49,291 nt of DNA from Gammaproteobacteria bacterium (GCA_026196575.1 JAPHSX010000042.1:1-49291); one strand, 5' to 3'; counted from the first letter of the stretch, positions 7,702 to 13,915 are shown. Numbers and translations are program-made. Notes: generated by a model not told the origin, from the sequence alone.

Positions 7702-8700
7702 TCAGTGGATCGTATCGAGTGGGCTGATAACGCTGCTGCCACGATTTAGTACATGGGTGTAGATCTGGGTGGTCTTCACGTCCTTGTGCCCGAGCAACTC
7801 CTGCACCGTGCGGATGTCGTAGCCCTGCTCCAGCAGATGTGTGGCGAACGAATGGCGCAGGGTGTGGGGGTGCGCCAGTTTGCTGATTCCGGCAGCACGA
7901 ACAGCCTGCTTCATTGCCCGCTGAATGTTGCGCTCGTTCCAATGGTGGCGACGATAGGCCCCTGTGCGCGGGTCGGTGGAGTAGGTAGGCGCCGCGAACA
8001 GGTACTGCCACGCCCACTCACTACCGGCGCGCGGGTATTTACGCTCGATGGCGTTGGGCAGCTCGACATCGGCATGACCGGCAGCCAGATCCTCATCGTG
8101 CCAGCGGCGACGCTGTGCGATGTGATCGCGCAGGAGATCCACCAGGCTGGACGGCAAAACAGTGACACGATCCTTTCCGCCCTTACCTGCCCGCACGGTG
8201 ATGCTGCGGGAGTCGAGATCGACATCCTTGATGCGCAGCCGCAGGCACTCCATGATGCGCATGCCGGTGCCGTAGAGTAGGTTGATGATCAGCCCGTTCG
8301 TGCCGCTGACGTGGCGCAGTAGCGCCGCCGTCTCAGAGCGGGTCAGAACCTCCGGCAACTTCTTGCGGTCCTTCGCACGGGTTACACCATCGAGCCATGG
8401 CAGTTCGATGCCGAGCACGCGCTGATACAAGAAGAGTAGCGCCGCCAGTGCCTGGTTCTGTGTGCTGGCGGATACGCGCCGCTCCACCGCCAACCAGGAG
8501 AGAAACGCCTCCACCTCCGGCGCGCCCATGTCAGCCGGGTGGCACTTGCCGTGCCACAGGATGAACTGCTTCACCCAGCTGCAATATGTGCGCTCGGTAC
8601 TGAGGCTGTAGTGGCGCGTGCGGATTGCCGCGCGCACCCTATCCATAAGGCGCAGCCCCTGCGGTTGAGGTGTCGCGTTTGATTCCGTTGCGTTTTGCAT
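7702..8700 (-). CDS. intI: Integron integrase (IntI family tyrosine recombinase)
   Basis: 332 residues, the usual IntI length. Catalytic residues: R148 (GTGMRIME), K173/K176 (GKGGKDR), H279 and R282 (HTLRHSF), H305 (LLGHKDV), Y314 (QIYTHV). The integron-specific extra segment that separates IntI from XerC/D is present at about 213-252 (LPNAIERKYPRAGSEWAWQY, then DPRTGAYRRHH). The C-terminus (VLNRG, SPLD) is also typical. IntI recombines attI and attC sites to insert or excise gene cassettes. Everything needed looks intact. It is transcribed leftward like the surrounding phage genes, with RBS CGGAGA, and an attI-like site and attC sites lie directly upstream (8761-9583). I see no LexA box at its promoter. 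Confidence 0.93.
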   Translation of the reverse strand: MQNATESNATPQPQGLRLMDRVRAAIRTRHYSLSTERTYCSWVKQFILWHGKCHPADMGAPEVEAFLSWLAVERRVSASTQNQALAALLFLYQRVLGIELPWLDGVTRAKDRKKLPEVLTRSETAALLRHVSGTNGLIINLLYGTGMRIMECLRLRIKDVDLDSRSITVRAGKGGKDRVTVLPSSLVDLLRDHIAQRRRWHDEDLAAGHADVELPNAIERKYPRAGSEWAWQYLFAAPTYSTDPRTGAYRRHHWNERNIQRAMKQAVRAAGISKLAHPHTLRHSFATHLLEQGYDIRTVQELLGHKDVKTTQIYTHVLNRGSSVISPLDTIH

Positions 8701-8767
8701 TTTCGCGGTCTCCGTGGTTGTTGTGGTGTGTTATGCGACAGTGGGTGTCGTATAAGAGGAGTTAGCT
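8701..8767 (+). other. attI: attI-like region between intI and the first cassette
   Basis: The recombination core is GTTAGCT at 8761-8767, the junction where cassette 1 begins. A near-perfect hairpin, TTATGCGACA at 8731-8740 with TGTCGTATAA at 8746-8755, lies just inside. The placement next to the intI start codon is that of attI. No second R'' box is seen upstream, as expected for attI rather than attC. The site is called from the core and its complementarity with the attC1 R'' box, not from similarity to a known attI. Confidence 0.65.
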
Positions 8768-9025
8768 TGCGCGAGGCGCAGCGTTCCACACATCAATCGC
8801 AAGCTTTCGCGCTTCTTCAGAAATAAGCGCATGTCCTTTTGTTGGGAATTCAATTACCCATTCTCCGCAACATCCAGGTGTTGCCGTCGCGAACATCATT
8901 CCGTGTCCAGAATATTGCAGCTCAAATCCAGGAGGGATCTTCCCGCATGGGCAAGCTAACAAAGCACTGCACTCGGACTCACCTACTACGGCGGCTTGTT
9001 CTGGTTGTGCGGTTTCGTTCGTCAT
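8762..9025 (-). CDS. Cassette 1 protein: small zinc-ribbon (Lar-like), reversed ORF
   Basis: 87 residues. After a short leader the sequence reads LLACPCGKIPPG, then TPGCCGEWVIEF, and ends EARKLAIDVWNAAPR. This is the CxC...CC...ILWN-like plan of phage Lar/restriction-alleviation-type zinc proteins. The first 24 residues are encoded inside attC1. The stop codon TAA is the complement of the first bases of the cassette (8762-8764). The ORF points toward intI, opposite to usual cassette genes but along the phage early transcript. RBS ACGGAGA. Lar-type function is only suggested by motif outline. Confidence 0.7.
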   Translation of the reverse strand: MTNETAQPEQAAVVGESECSALLACPCGKIPPGFELQYSGHGMMFATATPGCCGEWVIEFPTKGHALISEEARKLAIDVWNAAPRAS

Positions 9026-9070
9026 ATCGTTTCTCCGTCTTCGTTCCCGGTGAGCCCGTGAGTTATCTCG
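8762..9070 (+). mobile_element. Integron gene cassette 1
   Basis: 309 bp between the attI core (G at 8761 | TTAGCT) and the attC1 cleavage point (G at 9070 | TTATGC). The first ten bases counted from 8761, GTTAGCTTGC, are exactly complementary to GCAAGCTAAC at 8951-8960, which holds the R'' box of its attC. In a circularised cassette, R' (GTTAGCT) and R'' (AGCTAAC) would match 7 of 7. That is the hallmark of an excisable cassette. Confidence 0.78.
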
Positions 9071-9076
9071 TTATGC
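8954..9076 (+). other. attC: attC site 1, 123 bp
   Basis: R'' is AGCTAAC (8954-8960), followed after a five-base spacer by an L'' of seven bases, ACTGCAC (8966-8972). On the right, L' is GTGAGT (9058-9063) and R' is GTTATGC (9070-9076). L'' pairs with L' perfectly once its fourth base (G) is left out, which is the extrahelical base expected in an attC hairpin. GACTCACC further in pairs with GGTGAGCC. The length equals that of attC2 and is close to that of Vibrio VCR sites. The site also encodes the start of the cassette 1 ORF on the other strand. Confidence 0.75.
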
Positions 9077-9280
9077 GCCGTGATCGCTCAGTGTTTCCGA
9101 CTGAACCGCAGCCAGCGTTTTGCCGTGGATGCAGTTGCAGAAAACGATTGCGTAGCCTTCGGCGAAACGGTCGTCAAAAACAACTTTTTCACCGGTATCC
9201 CGGCATTGGTCGCATAACAAAACGCTAGAGTCGCGACCCGCTAAAGCCGTGCCGGTTTCTGGTGTCGTGGTTTCATTCAT
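9071..9280 (-). CDS. Cassette 2 protein: small Cys-rich protein, reversed ORF
   Basis: 69 residues. The first 23 (MNETTTPETGTAL, then GRDSSVLLC) are encoded by attC2 and resemble the attC1-encoded leader. A CDQC pair and a CNC pair could form a small zinc site; the C-terminus is acidic. The stop codon is the complement of TTA at 9071-9073, the first bases of the cassette. RBS ACGGAGA lies in attC2. No family is recognised. Not essential-looking; could be a phage accessory protein. Confidence 0.62.
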   Translation of the reverse strand: MNETTTPETGTALAGRDSSVLLCDQCRDTGEKVVFDDRFAEGYAIVFCNCIHGKTLAAVQSETLSDHGA

Positions 9281-9328
9281 CTCTCGTGTTCTCCGTGCCT
9301 TCGTTGTCGCGGGCCGCTCAGCTAATCG
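9071..9328 (+). mobile_element. Integron gene cassette 2
   Basis: 258 bp between G9070|TTATGC and G9328|TTATGT. The start GTTATGCG (9070-9077) is complementary to CGCATAAC (9211-9218), the R'' end of its own attC, so R'/R'' again match fully in the circular form. It contains one short ORF on the minus strand. Confidence 0.76.
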
Positions 9329-9334
9329 TTATGT
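9212..9334 (+). other. attC: attC site 2, 123 bp
   Basis: R'' GCATAAC (9212-9218), spacer AAAAC, L'' GCTAGAG (9224-9230); L' CTCAGC (9317-9322), spacer TAATC, R' GTTATGT (9328-9334). Leaving out the fourth base (A) of L'' gives exact pairing with L', the same extrahelical position as in attC1. The two sites are equal in length and share internal blocks such as TAACAAA, GGTTTC and TTCTCCGT, so they belong to one attC family. Confidence 0.78.
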
Positions 9335-9540
9335 GTATTAGGTCTGCACCCTCGCCTGCCGGATGGATAGTCCGGCGACCCACAGTACGCGCTTTTCAGC
9401 GTCCATCGTCCTCGGGGTGCAAGTAATGGAATCTCGCTCAGGCTCCCGCCCCACGGAGGATGCAGACCTAATACACATAACCCGTCACTCCAGTCGACCA
9501 GCCGCCGCGTGGCGGCTTCTTGTTCATCGGTTTCGCTCAT
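9322..9540 (-). CDS. Cassette 3 ORF, uncertain
   Basis: 72 residues. The first 22 (MSETDEQEAATRR, VDWSDGLC) are encoded by attC3 and are alignable with the leaders of the two other cassette proteins. The remainder lies across a perfect 21-bp inverted repeat and reads Pro/Gly-rich sequence with little protein character. It runs seven bases past the cassette edge into attC2 before stopping. RBS GGAGATCGAGAAG. It may be a degraded gene or the DNA may act through its structure; low confidence that it makes a functional protein. Confidence 0.4.
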   Translation of the reverse strand: MSETDEQEAATRRLVDWSDGLCVLGLHPPWGGSLSEIPLLAPRGRWTLKSAYCGSPDYPSGRRGCRPNTHND

Positions 9541-9577
9541 CTTCTCGATCTCCTATACTGCGTCTGTCTATACACTG
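9329..9577 (+). mobile_element. Integron gene cassette 3, with 21-bp inverted ends
   Basis: 249 bp between G9328|TTATGT and G9577|TTACAT. The ends of its body, 9328-9348 and 9461-9481, are perfect 21-base inverted repeats (starting GTTATGTGTATTAGG). In circular form this would lengthen the attC3 stem well beyond R'/R''. Inside are further short hairpins, for instance GCCGGA/TCCGGC around 9360-9375. Confidence 0.68.
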
Positions 9578-9583
9578 TTACAT
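9475..9583 (+). other. attC: attC site 3, 109 bp, right arm diverged
   Basis: R'' ACATAAC (9475-9481) is perfect against the cassette's own R' GTTATGT. The array-side R' is GTTACAT (9577-9583). The internal block GGTTTCGCTCATC aligns with the same block in attC1 and attC2. The L boxes pair poorly (ACTCCAG with CTGTCT), so this terminal site is probably decayed or was built on phage sequence. Confidence 0.5.
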
Positions 9584-9886
9584 CAATGCCGCCAGCGCAT
9601 GCTGATAGGCTGGCCGGTCAATCCCAAGCGGCTGCGGCTCATTCACCAACTCTTCCAGTGCCAGGCGCAGTTGCTCCAACTCACGCTCCATGCTGCGCAC
9701 CATTACGCAGGCGGCGTCGAACGGTGCGGCACTCTCTTCCAGGAGTTCACTTGCCTTTTTCTCAGTGGTGTCACCATTGCTTAATAGCTCACGCCCGAGC
9801 ATTCCCAATATTTCCGCTTTGGTGAGTCCTTCATCCTCATCGATGTCGCCATCTGCCGGGATTAATAAAAACCGTTCCTGTTGCAT
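9578..9886 (-). CDS. Hypothetical acidic coiled-coil protein
   Basis: 102 residues from ATG 9886. Overlaps the stop of the SbcD-like gene (TGATG), so it belongs to the phage operon. Acidic N-terminus (DGDIDEDEGLTKAEI), then helical sequence ending SMERELEQLRLALEEL. No family recognised. Its stop codon is the complement of TTA at 9578-9580, immediately at the right edge of cassette 3, the same arrangement as in cassettes 1 and 2. No further R'' box matching GTTACAT was found to its right, so I do not call it a cassette. Confidence 0.6.
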   Translation of the reverse strand: MQQERFLLIPADGDIDEDEGLTKAEILGMLGRELLSNGDTTEKKASELLEESAAPFDAACVMVRSMERELEQLRLALEELVNEPQPLGIDRPAYQHALAALM

Positions 9887-11118
9887 CACGCGGCCTCCCT
9901 CTTCTCTTCCTCATCACGCCCCAGCAGGTGATCAATGATCTGCTCAGGCTCCATCGTCTGTAGCATTTCAAGCCGACTCTCAAGACCATCAAGCCGGTGT
10001 TCGTCGCCGGTGGTGGCTGCCCAGTATCCGAGCTTCTCGTGCAGGGTCATGGCGCGCCCGATGCCGCTGGCACGGATGGACTGCACGGGGTAGACGGTGG
10101 CCTCGATGCGCACGTCACCGGCGGCGGTGAACATCTCGCGGATGGCGTCCTTGTCGATGGTGTGGGCGTGGTCCTGGTCGATCTCGTAGCGGATACGCAC
10201 GTGGTGCATGTCGCTGGTGTACTGACCTGCCAGGCGACGCAGTTCGTCAATGTCGGGCGGGCCGTCGAAGGTGATGTCGATGAGCTCACGCGCCGGGGTG
10301 GGATGGAACTTGAACGCGGCTGAGTTGGCGTCCACCTCCCACAGCAGGAAGCCGACCGGGTCGTGGTGGCCGTGCACCAGGCGGGCGACGCTTCCGGAGT
10401 AGGCGATCAAGCGCCCGTTGTCCTGCCAGGACTGGTGTTTGTGGATGTGATTCAACATAGTGGCCTGCGCCTGTGCCTGGTACAGGGTGCCGACACTGAA
10501 CTCGTGATCGGGCGAGACCATGGCGTAGTTGCTCTCGGTGACGCAGCCGCTCACGGTGCCGTGGGAGACCAGCACGGTGGGGATGCCTGCTGCGCGTGCC
10601 TGGTCGTTGGTCTGACCCCATGAAGAGAGCAGGTCAGCGACATAACCAGCGGCGCCGTGTGCGTGCTCGCGGATCTCGGTGGATGCCTTGTTGAGGGATG
10701 GGAGGCATGAGAAGACGGCTCGATCAGTGCGCAGCGGTACGGTGTCGGCACCAACCCTGTCCCACGTCATCACACCGTCTTCATGCAGAATCCACTGCCC
10801 AGGCTCATCAGCCACCAGAATCGGGTATCTGGCACGCAGGCGCTTCAGCGGCTCCAGGCTACCCAGGCGATCATGGCTGAATGTACCCTGCAGGATGAGC
10901 AGGGGCATGGCGTCGGCCAGCTGCAGCATCAGTTCCAGATACCTGGCGAACGCAGGCTCATGTACGTGCATGGCTGAGTCGAATGAGTCGCCGGCGATAA
11001 CGGCTACTTCCGCGCCATCGGCGATGGCTTGCTCGACCGCGTAGGTCATGCAGCGATCTACCTGCTCCAGATGTTTCTGGCAAAAATGTAAATCGCCGGT
11101 GTGGAAAATCTTAATCAT
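9886..11118 (-). CDS. SbcD/Mre11-like metallophosphoesterase
   Basis: 410 residues. Calcineurin-type motifs in order: HTGDLHF (8-13), VIAGDSFDS near 43, GTFSHDR near 82, LVSHG near 185, and HIHKH near 227. The third motif normally reads GNHD; here the Asn is replaced and only SHD remains, so metal coordination may differ. In the SbcCD complex this subunit cuts DNA ends and hairpins. The predicted partner SbcC-like ATPase is encoded about 2.2 kb further on, beyond the integron. RBS CGGAGGCAAT precedes ATG. Confidence 0.82.
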   Translation of the reverse strand: MIKIFHTGDLHFCQKHLEQVDRCMTYAVEQAIADGAEVAVIAGDSFDSAMHVHEPAFARYLELMLQLADAMPLLILQGTFSHDRLGSLEPLKRLRARYPILVADEPGQWILHEDGVMTWDRVGADTVPLRTDRAVFSCLPSLNKASTEIREHAHGAAGYVADLLSSWGQTNDQARAAGIPTVLVSHGTVSGCVTESNYAMVSPDHEFSVGTLYQAQAQATMLNHIHKHQSWQDNGRLIAYSGSVARLVHGHHDPVGFLLWEVDANSAAFKFHPTPARELIDITFDGPPDIDELRRLAGQYTSDMHHVRIRYEIDQDHAHTIDKDAIREMFTAAGDVRIEATVYPVQSIRASGIGRAMTLHEKLGYWAATTGDEHRLDGLESRLEMLQTMEPEQIIDHLLGRDEEEKREAA

Positions 11119-11138
11119 ATTGCCTCCGTTAAAAATAA

Positions 11139-11183
11139 CCTTGCCTCGCCTCGCCTTGCCTTGCCTTGCCTAGCCGCGCCAGG
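11139..11183. repeat. Pentanucleotide tandem repeat (CCTTG/CCTCG)n
   Basis: Six clean units of CCTTG or CCTCG run from 11139 to 11168, followed by three decayed units (CCTAG, CCGCG, CCAGG). They lie in the leader between the RDF-like gene and the SbcD-like gene, about 20 bp upstream of the latter. A five-base repeat outside a reading frame could vary by slippage. It would then alter the leader length rather than a protein. Confidence 0.8.
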
Positions 11184-11192
11184 CGTTAAAAC

Positions 11193-12527
11193 CTAGAACG
11201 GCGCTCCCTTGCCGCTTGCCGCTGCGGCCTGTTGCTCCTGCACCGGCGGCAGGATGTGGGTGGTGTCGCCGCTCTGGGTGGCCTCGGTCAGTCGGGTGAT
11301 CGCCTCGTCGAGGGCCTCCATGTTGGTGGACCACTCGTCCCCGAGGTCGGCGCTCATGCGCTCACCAAACAGCTTGGCGTCGATGCCGAGTTTCTTGACC
11401 AGTGCGAAGGCCTCGGCGCGCAGGGCTTTTACGATGTCCTTGGTGTTGTCGGCGGTGGGTGCTGCGGAGGCTGCCGGCGTGGGCTCGGCGGCCTGCTCCT
11501 GCTCGATCTCTACCTCACCCTGCAGCTCGCCGTGGGTCTCCTCCATAAGCTCGCCGGTACCGGGTGCCTCGCGCTCTTCGTTGGAGAGATCGGGCAGGGC
11601 GCCGCTGCTCTTCGCCGGGGCGGCCAGCTGCGGTGCGGTGCCCATTTCCTGCTGCGCGAACACCTGCGCCATGTCCAGGCCGCGGGCCTCGATGCTGATG
11701 ATGTACTGGTCGGTGCGCTCGGCCTTGCCCTTCTCCCAGTCGATGCGGCTGACCTCCTGGCGGCGCTTGCTGATCCAGAAGATCGGCTCGCCGTTGTGGG
11801 TGCCCTTGATGTGGCCGAGGCCGTGGTGCACCAGCTCCAGCACCTCGCCGATGCCGAGGCTGGCGTAGATGGAGGTGAACTGCAGCTCGATGAGGCCAAC
11901 ACCGGGGCAGCCTGGCACGTAGAAGTAGAGGCTGCCGTGGTGCATGCAGTTGCCGTTGCCGAAGACGTCGCAGCCGTTCGGGTCACAGGGGCCGACGGTC
12001 TCCACGGGGCGACCACCCCAGCGCTTGCGGCGAGTCTTGTCGGCGGTGATCTCCTGGCGCTTCTTGCACAGCAGCTCGCCGGTCTGCGGGTCGGGCTCTG
12101 ACCAGAACGACAGCTCGCTGGCCTTCCATGCCTCGAATCCTTCACGGAAGATGAGGTTCAGGTCATCGGCTGGGAAGATCACCGGGAAGGTGTAGAGCAG
12201 GCCGTCCTTCGGATCGGCGTAGCGCTGGAGGATCGCCTCGGCAGCGCCGGGTGTGGTGAAGTCATCCGGCACCACGCGGAAGTAGGGGGCGTTGCGCGGA
12301 GTGAGCGGGTAGGCGGGCATGCCGCTGATCTGTTTCAGGCGCTTCTCGATGTCGTCGAAGCTGACCCCGGCGGCGAGGCCGTCGTTGTAGGCTTGCTGTG
12401 CTCCATGGATGGCGCGGGCCTTGGCGGTCAGCACCTTGATGCCGGGGCGGATCTTTCCGGCAACCGGCAGACGCTGCGCCTGGGCGGCGCGGGCACCGTG
12501 GAGGGTTGAGTGGACGTGTGCGGACAT
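11193..12527 (-). CDS. Gp3-like / recombination-directionality-factor family protein
   Basis: 444 residues. The core (about 60-290) has RVVPDDFTTP, YTFPVIFPADDLN, KRWGGRPVETVGPCDPNGC, a later Cys with His pair (NGNCMHHG), LYFYVPGCPGVGLIEL and FTSIYASLG. This plan, with a small Cys/His zinc site, fits the Gp3-like family (phiC31 Gp3 type). Gp3 turns serine integrases toward excision. This phage has a tyrosine integrase, so a direct RDF role is doubtful. Homologues in recombination operons may act as DNA-binding or annealing factors. The C-terminus (about 300-444) is acidic and Ala-rich, probably flexible. It stands in line with SbcD- and SbcC-like genes. Family call moderate, function open. 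Confidence 0.6.
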   Translation of the reverse strand: MSAHVHSTLHGARAAQAQRLPVAGKIRPGIKVLTAKARAIHGAQQAYNDGLAAGVSFDDIEKRLKQISGMPAYPLTPRNAPYFRVVPDDFTTPGAAEAILQRYADPKDGLLYTFPVIFPADDLNLIFREGFEAWKASELSFWSEPDPQTGELLCKKRQEITADKTRRKRWGGRPVETVGPCDPNGCDVFGNGNCMHHGSLYFYVPGCPGVGLIELQFTSIYASLGIGEVLELVHHGLGHIKGTHNGEPIFWISKRRQEVSRIDWEKGKAERTDQYIISIEARGLDMAQVFAQQEMGTAPQLAAPAKSSGALPDLSNEEREAPGTGELMEETHGELQGEVEIEQEQAAEPTPAASAAPTADNTKDIVKALRAEAFALVKKLGIDAKLFGERMSADLGDEWSTNMEALDEAITRLTEATQSGDTTHILPPVQEQQAAAASGKGAPF

Positions 12528-12557
12528 GGTGTCTCCTATATCTAGTTGGTGAGGGGC

Positions 12558-13034
12558 TCAGGCGGCCCGTCGGGTGATTTCTGCGGCGATCTCGCTGAGC
12601 TTCTCTGCCACCTCGGGGTGCATCGCGGGCCAGTTGGCCAGCTCCTGCAGGATGGCGGCGCTGCGCGTGGCGTCGGGAAACGGTTCCGGTACCGGCAGGC
12701 TGCGCACAGCGGCAATGAGCGGGTCTTCGCTGGTCGCCTTGGCCGGCGCGCCGCTGCCAAGGCGCGGGATCTCTCTGATGGCAGCCCTGATGGTGGTCGG
12801 ACGCGGCGCGGCGGCGGGCTCTTTTTCCGGTACACCGTCGGGGACAAAGGCCCACAGCCCCAGCGTCATCTTCTCCACCAGTCCGCGCTTTAGCAGGCGG
12901 TTCAACGCGGTGGAGATCTGACCGACATCCCCGGCAAGCGCACACTCGGCAAATATATCTGCCCTGCCCATCGGCTTGTCCGCCCCTTCCAGCGCGACGA
13001 GAACCTCGTCTTCAATCTCTTGCGTGAGACTCAT
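12558..13034 (-). CDS. Winged-helix-like small protein
   Basis: 158 residues. The N-terminal 65 residues (LTQEIEDEVLVALEGADK, FAECALAGDVGQISTALNR, LLKRGLVEKMTLGLWAF) have the helix pattern of a winged helix. That is followed by a Pro/Ala linker and a second helical part. A DNA-binding or regulatory role is likely but the target is unknown. It lies second to third from the promoter end of the left operon. Confidence 0.55.
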   Translation of the reverse strand: MSLTQEIEDEVLVALEGADKPMGRADIFAECALAGDVGQISTALNRLLKRGLVEKMTLGLWAFVPDGVPEKEPAAAPRPTTIRAAIREIPRLGSGAPAKATSEDPLIAAVRSLPVPEPFPDATRSAAILQELANWPAMHPEVAEKLSEIAAEITRRAA

Positions 13035-13036
13035 GA

Positions 13037-13273
13037 TCAGGCCGCTGCCGGGGGTTCTGGGTTGTAGTCGTCGTGCTGCGGCGTTGGCCAGGTGCTCACC
13101 ACCTTTCCGCCCTGCCCAAAGCGGGCGGCGTTGCGCAGCGCCTGCAGGCGTTCGTGGTGCGGCGTCAGCAACACGGTGCGGCCGTTGACGGTGGCGGGCT
13201 TGAGGCCCATACGCCGTGCCAGGCTGTCGATGTCGATGACCTTGCAGGTCGGTAATACATGGATCTCACACAT
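13037..13273 (-). CDS. Hypothetical small early protein
   Basis: 78 residues (MCEIHVLPTCKVIDIDSLAR). Contains a SLARRMGLKPATVNGRTVLLTP segment that could be a short helix-turn-helix or substrate-recognition helix. C-terminus Pro-rich. Separated by two bases from the winged-helix gene. No known family. Confidence 0.55.
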   Translation of the reverse strand: MCEIHVLPTCKVIDIDSLARRMGLKPATVNGRTVLLTPHHERLQALRNAARFGQGGKVVSTWPTPQHDDYNPEPPAAA

Positions 13274-13288
13274 GGTTATCTCTCCCGG

Positions 13289-13519
13289 TTACGCCCCTAC
13301 AACGAGGCCTTTCGGATACACCGTGGCGATCAGGATTGGATCATCACTGGCAGGATTGGCGCCCACGCCCAGCGAGATAGACTCGCCGTAGCAGCGCCAG
13401 TTATCGGTATCGACGAACCCGGCACTGCTCACCTCGCGACCCATGGCGGCATCGCTGTGGGCCATCCAGTCAGGGAACAGGATGATGGTCGGCTCGCCTT
13501 TGAAGCGGATGTATTTCAT
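13289..13519 (-). CDS. Hypothetical small early protein
   Basis: 76 residues from ATG 13519 (MKYIRFKGEPTIILFPDWM). Predicted beta-rich, with hydrophobic strands TIILF and ILIATVYP. Starts within the stop codon of the gene upstream (ATGA), which argues for translation as part of the operon. No family recognised. Confidence 0.6.
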   Translation of the reverse strand: MKYIRFKGEPTIILFPDWMAHSDAAMGREVSSAGFVDTDNWRCYGESISLGVGANPASDDPILIATVYPKGLVVGA

Positions 13520-13764
13520 GCGGCCACCTCCGCCACAGGCTGCCAACTGATAGCACCAGCCGACTCATTGCCGCCAGTCGCACGATAGGCGCCGCCGCTG
13601 CGCGTGATGGCGATGCAGCCAGGACACCAGCTCTCCGGGTTGCACAGTTCGTTGACCCATCCCTGAGGCGCGCCGTCGTGGAAGACGATCAAGCCGTAGT
13701 TGGGCAGGTTCCATGACTCGCGGTACTCCTCGGCGAGTTCCATGAGCTGTGTCAGGTTTTTCAT
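13516..13764 (-). CDS. Hypothetical early protein, first gene of the left operon
   Basis: 82 residues from ATG 13764 (MKNLTQLMELAEEY). Carries the Cys-containing stretch NELCNPESWCPGC, a possible metal site or disulfide. A TTG further upstream would add nine residues but has no better ribosome site. About 110 bases separate it from the promoter at 13873-13901. Ends AEVAA, with GGAGG for the next gene inside these codons. Confidence 0.55.
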   Translation of the reverse strand: MKNLTQLMELAEEYRESWNLPNYGLIVFHDGAPQGWVNELCNPESWCPGCIAITRSGGAYRATGGNESAGAISWQPVAEVAA

Positions 13765-13872
13765 TGGTTGTTCTACCTGTTGTTTCGCCAACCACCCAGA
13801 GGACTACGCCAAAGGCCAGTTGCTGTTGTCACCGGTACCGGCCGTGGCGCGGTTGTGTTTGGTGATGGGGAG

Positions 13873-13915
13873 AATATACGCCAGCGTATACACGCAGTCA
13901 ATACGCTGGCGTATA
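13873..13915 (-). promoter_or_regulatory. Early-left promoter PL with two repressor operators
   Basis: On the minus strand TTGACT (13896-13901) and TATATT (13873-13878) are separated by exactly 17 bases, a near-consensus sigma-70 promoter firing into the left operon. Two 16-bp palindromic operators overlap it: 13875-13890 (TATACGCCAGCGTATA) over the -10 box and 13900-13915 (AATACGCTGGCGTATA) over the -35 box, 25 bp apart. The same motif occurs three times between repressor and Cro (17226-17293). This is an OL/OR arrangement like that of lambda. Confidence 0.85.

Noticed and set aside
8728-8740. GTTATGC at 8730 as the attI crossover point
   Set aside because: It matches attC1's R'' box only in part, while GTTAGCTTGC at 8761 is exactly complementary over ten bases to the R'' end of attC1. 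The 8730 motif is better seen as part of a small hairpin in attI.
8839-9228. A 129-codon plus-strand frame in the cassette array as the conventional cassette gene
   Set aside because: It runs across two attC sites and the cassette border, has an Arg-rich low-quality sequence, and conflicts with the minus-strand ORFs that have ribosome sites and Cys motifs.
9328-9481. MITE or retron-type RNA at the 21-bp inverted repeat
   Set aside because: No reverse transcriptase is in the window, no target duplication flanks the repeat, and its ends coincide with the attC R boxes, which explains it as a cassette.
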